The translations under genes were made by a program, and so were the position numbers. From AWTP1-18 sp036504515 (GTDB lineage Bacteria > Pseudomonadota > Gammaproteobacteria > Burkholderiales > Rhodocyclaceae): a DNA stretch of 64,000 bases. This document shows positions 7,962 to 15,265 of the stretch, in pieces. The stretch is from positions 1-64,000 of the forward strand of contig DASXVA010000012.1 of the NCBI GenBank assembly GCA_036504515.1, written 5' to 3'. The notes under the pieces were generated by a model. The model saw nothing but the letters and a program-made list of their open reading frames with translations, did not search any database and had not been told where the DNA came from. Each line of letters begins with the position of its first letter. Position 1 is the stretch's first letter.

Positions 7962-8384
7962 ATGAGTGAGTGGTCCATCATGCCACCAGTCACAGGAATC
8001 GGAGCCCCAGACACTATCCAGCCATCGTTCAGCAGCGGACATGGCGATCATGGCGCCAATGCGGCAGTGTCAAATGGAAACGGAGGGCAATCTGCTTCAT
8101 TCGCCGAGGTCTTACCCAAAACGGAGTGGCAAGTACGAACAGTAGTGGCGCCACTCGAACTTTCAAACACAGCATCAGGTCACATCGCCGACCAAGCCCA
8201 ATCCGTCCTTCCTTATCAACTCAAGTATCACGTCCCCATACAAGCAAGTGCCGATGGAAAAACGGTAGAAATGGATGTGGAGAGGCCAAAGCTCGCAGAA
8301 AACTCAGTAAGGTGGGAGTTTTCAAGGGATCGCGTTAGTGGCCATTTCAAAATGATGATGGAGTTGTTCCAAAACCTGAAATAG
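7962..8384 (+). CDS. Shortened FlgB-like protein lacking the rod motif (copy 2)
   Basis: This encodes 140 residues. Residues 97-140 match the C-terminus of the FlgB-like protein at 3272-3904 in 41 of 44 positions, and the preceding PYQLKYHVPIQASADG is also shared. The N-terminal 85 residues are Ser/Gly/Asn-rich with GGQSASFAEVL, echoing GSGQSFASAL of copy 1. The block containing SNIANADTPGYK is gone. In the shared tail about 20 codons differ only synonymously and 3 change the residue, which argues for selection rather than decay. Its stop is 4 bp before the HD-GYP gene, so the two are probably translated together. The function is unknown. Confidence 0.65.
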   Translation: MSEWSIMPPVTGIGAPDTIQPSFSSGHGDHGANAAVSNGNGGQSASFAEVLPKTEWQVRTVVAPLELSNTASGHIADQAQSVLPYQLKYHVPIQASADGKTVEMDVERPKLAENSVRWEFSRDRVSGHFKMMMELFQNLK

Positions 8385-8388
8385 CCCA

Positions 8389-9675
8389 ATGCCCATTACA
8401 TCACCAGATAACCCTCGACAATTGCACTGGATGCTTGCTCGCAGACTGGGCATCGCGGCAATCCTTATCGGACTCGCAGCAGGAGGGGTTTCATACCTAC
8501 TAGAAATCCGGCAGGCTGAGCAGGCTGCGCTTGATAGTGCAATCAATGGTGCACGGCATTTTGAGTCTCCAGCAATGCAAATGGCCAGCAATGCCAAAGC
8601 TCCTCTGGAACACGGTGCCCTCAATCGTTTGCTGGATCGAACCCGGTTTGTCGGTATTCGCGTTTTCAGCCCGGACAGAACACTGATCTACGAGACCTGG
8701 GAGAACATTCCCTCTGCACTTATCAATGCGGCCCGATCTTCGCAACATGATTGGCCCGTGCGGAGGGAAAGTCATCAGAACTGGATCGTCGTCGCTGAGG
8801 AACGACTGATTCAGATTGTTATACCGTTATTCGGAAAAGAGGGAACGCTTCTTGGCTATCTGGAAGGCGTCAGTCGACTCGACGCGCAGACTTTACAGGC
8901 CCAACGGGAGCAGGCCCGCAACGGCGCTTTGATGGCCATAGCGTCAGTCCTAATCACGACACTTCTTTTGTACCCACTACTGTTGGCGATGCTGCGGCAA
9001 TCACAGGGACTTTCCCGTCGGCTACTGGATTCAAACCTTTCGCTGATTCATTCCCTCGGTAACGCCATCGCCAAGCGTGATTCAGATACTGATGCGCACA
9101 ATTACCGCGTCACTCTTTACTCTGTGGCTTTGGCCGAAGCGCTACGATGGTCAAAGAAGGATATTCCACACCTTATCGCCGGCGCCTTCCTTCACGACGT
9201 GGGCAAGATCGGTATTCCTGATCACATCCTGCTCAAACCGGGAAAACTCACGGTGGAAGAATTCGAAGTCATGAAAACACATTCGCTCCTCGGCCTCGAT
9301 ATCGTCGCCGGAAACGAATGGATCAATTCAGCAGCGTCCATAATCCGTCACCACCATGAGCGCTTCGATGGCTCCGGTTATCCAGACGGGTTAAGGGGGA
9401 CAAACATTCCTCATGGAGCGAGATTGTTCGCAGTGGTGGATGTGTTCGATGCACTCGTTTCGAAGCGTCCCTATAAAGTCCCTATGCCATTGGAAGAGGC
9501 TTTGGCTGTTATCAATGGTGACTCGGAACATCATTTTGATCCGGAGATCGTCGAAGCCTTCATGAGGATCGCTGTCCGGCTTCACCAGGAGGTCGCAATG
9601 GTTAGTGACGCAGTGCTGCACACCCATATGCGCTCAGCACTTTCCCGTTATTTCAAAACCGAATTGACCAACTAG
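8389..9675 (+). CDS. Membrane-bound HD-GYP phosphodiesterase
   Basis: This encodes 428 residues. A membrane helix at about 16-37, an outside region of about 140 residues, and a second helix at about 180-203 give a periplasmic sensor flanked by two helices. Residues 225-400 form the HD-GYP domain with HDVGKIG at about 269, HHHERFDGSGYPDG at about 320-333 and an upstream His (DTDAHNYR). HD-GYP enzymes hydrolyse cyclic di-GMP and so favour motility over biofilm. All metal-ligand motifs look intact. The gene starts 4 bp after the short FlgB-like gene and lacks its own clear ribosome site. A signal of copper or envelope state is suggested only by the neighbourhood. Confidence 0.88.
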   Translation: MPITSPDNPRQLHWMLARRLGIAAILIGLAAGGVSYLLEIRQAEQAALDSAINGARHFESPAMQMASNAKAPLEHGALNRLLDRTRFVGIRVFSPDRTLIYETWENIPSALINAARSSQHDWPVRRESHQNWIVVAEERLIQIVIPLFGKEGTLLGYLEGVSRLDAQTLQAQREQARNGALMAIASVLITTLLLYPLLLAMLRQSQGLSRRLLDSNLSLIHSLGNAIAKRDSDTDAHNYRVTLYSVALAEALRWSKKDIPHLIAGAFLHDVGKIGIPDHILLKPGKLTVEEFEVMKTHSLLGLDIVAGNEWINSAASIIRHHHERFDGSGYPDGLRGTNIPHGARLFAVVDVFDALVSKRPYKVPMPLEEALAVINGDSEHHFDPEIVEAFMRIAVRLHQEVAMVSDAVLHTHMRSALSRYFKTELTN

Positions 9676-9719
9676 GTAGATATCCCCATCGTGGCCACAA
9701 TTAAAGAAGGAGCGCAGTC

Positions 9720-10223
9720 ATGACGAAAACGATGACCACAAGCCACGATCCAGTGTGCGGTATGGATGTTGAAGTCGCCCAGTCGTCCCACTCGACCACT
9801 TATAAGGGTTTGGTCTTCCATTTCTGTTCGCCGCAATGTCTTGAGCGGTTTTCGGAAACCCCCACCCTTTATACGTCCGGTCAGCGTACCGCCGACATCC
9901 AGCCCATGCTCAAACGGCGCAAGCTGCGTCTCGCTGGGGGAACTCCGACAGACATTCAGCATGTGTGCCAGCAGATTGGCGAAATGATGGGAATACTCTC
10001 CATCAGCACCGAGCGGGATTATCTGATCGTCGAGTACGACTTGAGGCAAGCAACACTAGTCCAGATTGAAGCCATTGCCATTTCTCATGGGTTACAGCTA
10101 AAAGGCGGTTTCCATGGCTTTCGTCGAGGGCTTTGGAAGTTTACTGAGTCCAACGAGCTGCAAAATGCAGCTCACCTAGGTACGGGAGCATGCTGTAGTC
10201 GTCCGCCAGCAAAGATTCGCTGA
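9720..10223 (+). CDS. YHS domain protein with HMA-like half and C-terminal Cys pair
   Basis: This encodes 167 residues with a good ribosome site (AAGGAG). Residues 8-50 form a YHS domain (DPVCGM, FCSPQC; cysteines 13, 36, 40) related to the one at the front of the copper ATPase at 3961. Residues 66-130 look like a ferredoxin-type fold of the heavy-metal-associated kind, but without its CxxC. A Cys-Cys pair lies near the end (158-159, ACCSRPP). No signal peptide is seen, so it is probably a cytoplasmic copper carrier or sensor. It is the first of three genes (to 11140) likely transcribed together. Confidence 0.7.
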   Translation: MTKTMTTSHDPVCGMDVEVAQSSHSTTYKGLVFHFCSPQCLERFSETPTLYTSGQRTADIQPMLKRRKLRLAGGTPTDIQHVCQQIGEMMGILSISTERDYLIVEYDLRQATLVQIEAIAISHGLQLKGGFHGFRRGLWKFTESNELQNAAHLGTGACCSRPPAKIR

Positions 10224-10247
10224 GCCTTTGCACAAAGGAGCCCAAAC

Positions 10248-10508
10248 ATGACCGACGATTTCAGCCAAGAGCGTTCCCCAAGTGAGATCCACGATCATCA
10301 CCATGCCCGGCGTTTCACCTGGGGTTGGTGGGCTTTTGCCGCAATTGCCTTGTTCTATCTGTTGTCGGAGCATCGGGCCCATTTCTTCGGCGTGCTGCCG
10401 TACCTCTTTTTGTTTGCTTGCCCATTAATGCACCGTTTCATGCACCACGGTCACCATGGCAGCCATAGGCACCATGAGCAGAGTAAAGACGAGGAGGCGA
10501 GGAAATGA
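10248..10508 (+). CDS. DUF2933 small membrane protein, His-rich
   Basis: This encodes 86 residues, starting after AAAGGAG. The central part (residues 23-60) contains one or two hydrophobic helices with the DUF2933 look (WWAFAAIALFYLLSEHRAHF...LPYLFLFACPLMH). The C-terminal tail is very rich in His (HHGHHGSHRHHE). DUF2933 proteins are commonly found beside copper and other metal efflux genes; their role is unproven. The stop overlaps the start of the methyltransferase gene by 4 bp (ATGA), implying coupled translation. Confidence 0.8.
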   Translation: MTDDFSQERSPSEIHDHHHARRFTWGWWAFAAIALFYLLSEHRAHFFGVLPYLFLFACPLMHRFMHHGHHGSHRHHEQSKDEEARK

Positions 10509-11140
10509 GCCACGACGATAGCGGCTATGGCCTATGGTCTTTGGTGGTCATCAACTCGGTCTTTTTTATTCTGTTTGCCGCCAGCTTCTTCAAGCCCAGC
10601 TCCCGCCGGGACTGGCGGACGCTGGGGATGTTCTCCGCATTCATCGTGGCGTTGTTTAGCGAGATGTACGGTTTCCCCCTGACCATCTATCTACTGTCGG
10701 GCTGGCTGACGGAAAAATATCCCGAGATTAATTGGCTGTCCCATGATGCAGGCCACTTGCCGGAAATGTTGTTCGGCTGGCGGGGAAATCCCCATTTCGG
10801 GCCGTTCCACATCCTGTCCAACGTCTTCGTCCTCGGCGGCTTCTGGCTCCTTGCTAAGGCTTGGCCCGTGCTTTACCAGGCCCAGAAGACAGGTAAGCTC
10901 GCATCAACAGGGCCCTATGCCCGTATTCGTCACCCGCAATACGCAGCATTCATTCTGGTGATGGTCGGTTTTCTCTTTCAGTGGCCAACCATTGTGACAT
11001 TGGTGCTTTTTCCCGTGCTGGTGACGGTCTATGTTCGTCTGGCCCGGTCGGAGGAATCAATGGCGCTACAAGTGTTCAAAGAGGAATACCAGACTTATAT
11101 GGCCAAGACACCAGGCTGGTGGCCGAAATTGATTAGCTAA
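10505..11140 (+). CDS. ICMT-like membrane methyltransferase family protein
   Basis: This encodes 211 residues with about five hydrophobic helices. The C-terminal half carries the isoprenylcysteine carboxyl methyltransferase/PEMT-type signature: TGPYARIRHPQYAAF at about 136-150, then a helix pair and EEYQTYMAKTPGWWP. The RHPxY element binds S-adenosylmethionine in this fold. Bacterial members occur widely in metal-resistance operons with unknown substrates. It overlaps the DUF2933 gene by 4 bp and closes the plus-strand metal island. The next gene converges from the other strand with a gap of only 4 bp. Confidence 0.85.
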   Translation: MSHDDSGYGLWSLVVINSVFFILFAASFFKPSSRRDWRTLGMFSAFIVALFSEMYGFPLTIYLLSGWLTEKYPEINWLSHDAGHLPEMLFGWRGNPHFGPFHILSNVFVLGGFWLLAKAWPVLYQAQKTGKLASTGPYARIRHPQYAAFILVMVGFLFQWPTIVTLVLFPVLVTVYVRLARSEESMALQVFKEEYQTYMAKTPGWWPKLIS

Positions 11141-11144
11141 ATAC

Positions 11145-12395
11145 TTAGCAGCGACAGGCAAGTTTGTCCAGGATTCGGTGGTCCTCGCCCAGCTTGCAGA
11201 GGGAGCCGAAGTGCTGGTTCAAGTCCTCAAAGAGGATGTAACCGATTGAAAACTCCTCCGGTCGTTGGAACATCGGCCGCTTGAGTTGCTCTATCAGTTC
11301 CTTCTCCCGCTTGGCGGGGGCAACCAGATACAGATGGTCCTCCTTGCCGGGAATGGAAAGAGCCATGTCCGTCAGGCGCAGGATTCCCGAATAGATGGAC
11401 GTGCTCTTCTCGACCTCGAAAGCGCAGGCGATTCTTGCTTCCTTGGGATAGAGCCAGAGCACGTCGATCAGCTCGACGGTTGAATGCACTTCGGCTGAGA
11501 GTCCTAGGTCGGGCAATTTCTCCAGGCAGCGATAGCCCAGCGGCCGACCGTCGTAAACCGCGCTACGGTCGTTCCTTGCGACGAAAACTTCATAGCCAAG
11601 CGCACGACCCAATTCGGCCAATTGGCCTTGTACTTTGGTGTGCAAGCGTTCCTCAGTCATGTCTTGCTCGACCTGGGTGTGCCGTTTGCGGCGGACTGCT
11701 TCCAGCTTTTCCCGTTCGCCGACCAAACTGCCAGCGCCGCTTTCATCCGGGGAAAGGCGGCCGACACCGATTTCAAACAACATGCCGCTGAAGGCGCCTA
11801 AGTCTTTCGACAGCACCCCAAGGGACGCATTGGCCTCGATGATGGTTTCCCTCATTTCAAGGTAGCTGTCCCAGGATCCCAGTTTTTTCTTGGACTGGAA
11901 CAGGGCATTGAAGCCATTGACCATCGCCGTGTTGAAGGGAGGGAAGAGCGTGGGGTGCAGGAAGTACAGGATGTTCCCCACGGATGGCCCCAAGCCTTTG
12001 ATGCCGCGGCTCGCCAACCGCAAGACTTCCTTTTCAATATGGAGAGCATCCGAGGCAGCAAGGCAGGCATACAAAAACTCACCAAAGGCCTGCTTGTTGC
12101 CGTCGTTCTCGTAGATATCGGGAATGCGCAGCTTGGGTTTCCAGTAAAAGGGGTGGGCAGCGCCCTCGAACACCTGCTTTTGTTCCGAGATGCAAGACAG
12201 CACGAATTCCAGAGAGGATCCCTTGAAATCGTTTGGGAATACGCCTTTCTTGATGTCATCGACAATCGTCGTGACACCACGGCGGATACTGCGGAAAGCC
12301 TTTAATCGATCCTCACTGCCGATGAACCAAGTGTTGTAAACGGACTCACTATCCTGTTTGTACCGCTCAACGACTGGCATTAGTGCTGCCTTCAA
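11145..12395 (-). CDS. Helix-hairpin-helix plus nuclease-like protein, possible defence gene
   Basis: This encodes 416 residues. Residues 131-158 read GIKGLGPSVGNIL followed by HPTLFPPFNTAM, which resembles the helix-hairpin-helix and following segment of DNA-glycosylase-type proteins. Residues 300-345 look like a restriction-endonuclease fold: IDVLW (D311), then CAFEVEKSTS (E327, E329, K330), then a SGILRLTD helix. This is a variant of the PD-(D/E)xK pattern. No membrane segment is seen. It lies beside a DUF4238 gene on the same strand. DNA cleavage or repair is inference; no named family is claimed. An alternative start is the Met at residue 6. Confidence 0.6.
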   Translation of the reverse strand: MKAALMPVVERYKQDSESVYNTWFIGSEDRLKAFRSIRRGVTTIVDDIKKGVFPNDFKGSSLEFVLSCISEQKQVFEGAAHPFYWKPKLRIPDIYENDGNKQAFGEFLYACLAASDALHIEKEVLRLASRGIKGLGPSVGNILYFLHPTLFPPFNTAMVNGFNALFQSKKKLGSWDSYLEMRETIIEANASLGVLSKDLGAFSGMLFEIGVGRLSPDESGAGSLVGEREKLEAVRRKRHTQVEQDMTEERLHTKVQGQLAELGRALGYEVFVARNDRSAVYDGRPLGYRCLEKLPDLGLSAEVHSTVELIDVLWLYPKEARIACAFEVEKSTSIYSGILRLTDMALSIPGKEDHLYLVAPAKREKELIEQLKRPMFQRPEEFSIGYILFEDLNQHFGSLCKLGEDHRILDKLACRC

Positions 12396-12470
12396 GATTC
12401 ATCTTTCATAGAGTGACAGGTTGACCATTTAACAAGCGGTGCTCTTGCTGGTCAATAGCATCCGAAATGG

Positions 12471-13520
12471 CTATCCAGCTTGAATTTTCGGCTGCCATGC
12501 TTTGTCGGCCAAGTTAAGACGGTCTACCAGCGAGCGAACAAGCATTTCATCACGACCAATGACGAATCGCTGGCAATGATCGGCGATCATTAGATTGATG
12601 TTCCTGATGCCAATGGAGTCACTAATTTTGTGCTGAAGAGAGCCACCTGAGCCGAAGATGAGGAGTACCGAGGATGCTGTCAGGGGGAAAACCACCAAAG
12701 CATCGGTATTCGCAAAACCAATCCCCTGAGTAAAGGCGCCTTTTTTCCTTGGCCCTGTCGTCGTCAAGATCAGAGGGGCGTCACTGGTGATGAATGACCT
12801 TTTGTCACTATCTCGGTGAAGTACCAACCAACGACGCTCAACGATGATTGGCGCAATGACGGCAAATAAATCCATGGACATCCCTAGGGCCCATTGATGA
12901 TTGGTTTCAACCTGGTACTGGTCGCTTTGGATGAACTCTGCCATGAAACGCGCTTCTGTTTCCAGCGCCTCTTCTGTCGCTGGAGCATTAGGACCATGGC
13001 GTAAGGATTCTTTCGCAATTTCGTAACGCCCAAAGGCCGCTTGCGCCATTTTCTTGACCATATGGCCGTTGACCAACTTCAACGACTCGATGAGATCAGG
13101 TGTTCGGCAGAGGGCCATGGCCACAAAAATGGCCATATCACTGCGCTCTTCGGGAGTAAGGCTTCCCTTGGCAGCCAGTTCTTTGATGAGCGGAGCTGCC
13201 TTGCTTTCAATTTCAGAAAGGGTCTGCTCCAGCTCGTAGCGTTTTCGCCCCTGGTCATCTTCCGCAGTATAGAAATGACCTATTACAGCCGTTGCTTCAG
13301 GCTTCTGCAGCCGTACTTCATCGAGCTTTCGGTCATAAACCGCCAAGGAGCCTGCCCGACTGAAGCCCTCAAGAAGATAGAACCGTGGTACGAAGTGTTG
13401 CCGCTTAGGGCCATTTAGGACTGGAGGGCGTGATGTGAATTCTGCAGCCATCTCAGCGGTTTTCTCTTGCAAATCGAACCAGTCATCCATTGCCCACGGC
13501 ACCTCATCGTTTTCAGCCAT
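12471..13520 (-). CDS. DUF4238 family protein
   Basis: This encodes 349 residues. Residues 38-50 carry the family opening (PKRQHFVPRFYL), followed by a helical region and a beta-rich second half with HRDSDKRSFITSDAPL. DUF4238 proteins are scattered, often in genomic islands, and have no established biochemical role. The predicted product is soluble. The gene shares its upstream region with the divergent KfrA-like gene. A tie to the nuclease-like gene downstream (75-bp gap, same strand) is plausible but unproven. Confidence 0.75.
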   Translation of the reverse strand: MAENDEVPWAMDDWFDLQEKTAEMAAEFTSRPPVLNGPKRQHFVPRFYLLEGFSRAGSLAVYDRKLDEVRLQKPEATAVIGHFYTAEDDQGRKRYELEQTLSEIESKAAPLIKELAAKGSLTPEERSDMAIFVAMALCRTPDLIESLKLVNGHMVKKMAQAAFGRYEIAKESLRHGPNAPATEEALETEARFMAEFIQSDQYQVETNHQWALGMSMDLFAVIAPIIVERRWLVLHRDSDKRSFITSDAPLILTTTGPRKKGAFTQGIGFANTDALVVFPLTASSVLLIFGSGGSLQHKISDSIGIRNINLMIADHCQRFVIGRDEMLVRSLVDRLNLADKAWQPKIQAG

Positions 13521-13742
13521 TTGTTATCCATTCCATGCCCAAGAGGATGTTCTATCCATCTTAACGATGCTAATCCTCTTGTTTTTGATGGATGGATCAT
13601 TTTGGTCTCGTTTGTCGTTATCACATTGAATAAGCCTTCATTATTCCGTGTCAGATAATTATTTTTTAGCCACAGATTGACTCAATGAATAGAACGTATT
13701 AACGTGGTATGTAATACGGTACGTAATAAACAGGAGTCAGCC
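13521..13742. promoter_or_regulatory. Divergent promoter region of the DUF4238 and KfrA-like genes
   Basis: This is a 222-bp AT-rich region. It contains an inverted repeat, CAAGAGGAT (13540-13548) with ATCCTCTTG (13573-13581), near the DUF4238 start. Near the other gene lies a 12-bp-phased direct repeat, GGTATGTAATA (13706-13716) and GGTACGTAATA (13718-13728). The repeat ends 14 bases before the KfrA-like ATG, where autorepressors of this type bind. Confidence 0.45.
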
Positions 13743-14771
13743 ATGGCCAGAGGTGGAATCTACAAGTCCGAAGTGCAACGCGCCCGCGAAAAACTGCTTG
13801 CCCAGGGCGTCAATCCTTCCATCGATGCGGTACGAGTTGAGCTTGGCAATACTGGCTCGAAGAGCACCATTCATCGCTATCTCAAGGAAATCGAGGAAGA
13901 AGAAGGCCCTAGAAAAGGTGGCAAAGTGGCTGTGAGCGAGGCCATACAAAACCTGGTCGACACCTTGGCGGGGAATCTTCATGAGGAGGCTGAAGCTCGC
14001 GTGACGGAGGCTGCGGAGAAACACCGGATCGCTTTGGCGAAGAAGGATGAAGAAGTCGCCGCCACCCAGAAAGATGCCGCATCGTTCCGGGATGCCTTGG
14101 AACGCCTGCAATTAACCCTGGCCGACGAAAAGACTCGGCACGAACAAACCGCCACCAGCCTGAAAACGGAGATGCTGGAACGGGCCCGCCTGGGGCAGCA
14201 AGTGACGGATCTGCAGGAGCGGCTGGATGCGGAAGCAGTGCTGCGCCAATCCCTGGAAGAAAAGCACAAGCACGCCCGGGAAGCACTTGAGCATTTCCGT
14301 CAGTCCGTCAAAGAGCAACGGGACCAGGAGCAGCGGCAACATGAGCAACAGGTCCAGTACCTGCAATCCGAACTGAAGACCCTGAATCAGAGCTTGAGCC
14401 AGAAACAGCAGGAAAACATGCTGTCCAACCAGGAAAATGCCCGCCTGACAATGGAACTGTCGAAGGCGGAAACCAGTCTGCGGGAGGCCAAAACCGACCT
14501 GGCCAAGACCAAGGGCCTCAAGGAGGCACTGGATGCGGTCACGCTCAATGAGGCAGCGTTGGGACGCCAGGTGGTCGAGCTGCAGGCGGCGCTGGACGCA
14601 CTAAAGACCCGAAGCCAGGGATTGGAGCAGCAAGTGACCGAGCAAGCGGATAAATTACGCCAACAGGAAGTTGCGTTGGCGGCAGCGGTCAGCCAGGACA
14701 AGCTGGCCGAACAGATCAAGGGATTCCTGACGACGATGACGCCGGCAGTTACTATTCAGCCTGGAGCTTGA
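13743..14771 (+). CDS. KfrA-like coiled-coil DNA-binding protein
   Basis: This encodes 342 residues from the ATG at 13743 (CAGGAG ribosome site). Residues 1-60 form the KfrA_N-type DNA-binding domain (ARGGIYKSEVQRAREKLLAQG, then STIHRYLKEIEEEEG). The rest, about 70-320, is one long alpha-helical coiled coil rich in Glu, Gln, Lys and Leu. KfrA of broad-host-range plasmids is an autorepressor whose coiled coil helps plasmid maintenance. Chromosomal relatives occur in genomic islands. A directly repeated site just before the start may be its operator. The following 64-codon gene starts 14 bp after the stop. Confidence 0.82.
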   Translation: MARGGIYKSEVQRAREKLLAQGVNPSIDAVRVELGNTGSKSTIHRYLKEIEEEEGPRKGGKVAVSEAIQNLVDTLAGNLHEEAEARVTEAAEKHRIALAKKDEEVAATQKDAASFRDALERLQLTLADEKTRHEQTATSLKTEMLERARLGQQVTDLQERLDAEAVLRQSLEEKHKHAREALEHFRQSVKEQRDQEQRQHEQQVQYLQSELKTLNQSLSQKQQENMLSNQENARLTMELSKAETSLREAKTDLAKTKGLKEALDAVTLNEAALGRQVVELQAALDALKTRSQGLEQQVTEQADKLRQQEVALAAAVSQDKLAEQIKGFLTTMTPAVTIQPGA

Positions 14772-14785
14772 TACGGGGAGAGAAC

Positions 14786-14980
14786 ATGAAGCAGGCAAAA
14801 AGGCTTTATCAGCGCCGGAAAGCGGCCGAGCAGTCCTCGCAATTCCGGACACCTTTTGGCAAGCTGACATCCGTGGTGAAGCAGCAGGTGTGCGCCCATG
14901 ACTGGGCTCCGGATGGTCAAACCATGACGGCAGTGAGAGTTACCTGTCGCAAATGTGGCAAGACGGAGTTACGGGCTTAA
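14786..14980 (+). CDS. Small zinc-ribbon-like protein
   Basis: This encodes 64 residues after a GGGGAGAG ribosome site, 14 bp downstream of the KfrA-like gene and probably cotranscribed. The C-terminal half has Cys36 and His38 (VCAHDW) and a CxxC at 54-57 (CRKCGK), a likely zinc-binding knuckle. The N-terminal third is basic. No family was recognised. Its stop codon directly abuts the stop of the convergent XRE gene. Confidence 0.55.
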   Translation: MKQAKRLYQRRKAAEQSSQFRTPFGKLTSVVKQQVCAHDWAPDGQTMTAVRVTCRKCGKTELRA

Positions 14981-15232
14981 TCAGCCATCAAAATCCATCA
15001 GGGTTGCCGGCGACATCTGTAGGGTTTCGGCCAGTTTGCAGATATTGAGTAGGGAAATGTTCCGTTGGCCACGTTCGACGCCGCCCAGATAACTCCTGGC
15101 CAGGCCACTCTCCAGAGCCAAATCCTCCTGAGACCATCCCTGGGCCTTACGTAGCGCAGACAGATGCTTGCCAAAGCGGATCCGGGGATCGATGTTTGCC
15201 AGTGATTTGGGAGCTGCAGCCATGGTCGGCAT
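14981..15232 (-). CDS. XRE-family transcriptional regulator
   Basis: This encodes 83 residues from the ATG at 15232; an ATG at 15223 or an upstream one at 15298 are alternatives. Residues 18-75 are a Cro/C1-type helix-turn-helix (RKAQGWSQEDLALESGLARSYLGG split over two helices, then ERGQRNISLLNICKLAE). It resembles the small regulators that accompany restriction or toxin genes. It is divergent from the DUF2726 gene with only 33 bp between the starts, so it could control that gene. Confidence 0.82.
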   Translation of the reverse strand: MPTMAAAPKSLANIDPRIRFGKHLSALRKAQGWSQEDLALESGLARSYLGGVERGQRNISLLNICKLAETLQMSPATLMDFDG

Positions 15233-15265
15233 GCTAGGGAGCGGGCCTTTTTCAGGCCACGCTCT

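Noticed and set aside
7727..7969. 80-codon open frame before the second FlgB-like gene
   Set aside because: It runs from the 3' flank of the hairpin into the FlgB-like start, has no ribosome site and resembles no family. It was treated as non-coding.
7962..8384. Second FlgB-like gene as a plain pseudogene
   Set aside because: The reading frame is intact, the tail differs mostly by synonymous changes from copy 1, and the gene is closely coupled to the next one. Decay alone does not explain this.
11145..12395. A named restriction endonuclease family
   Set aside because: Only a partial nuclease core is visible and no methylase is present. A specific name would go beyond the evidence.
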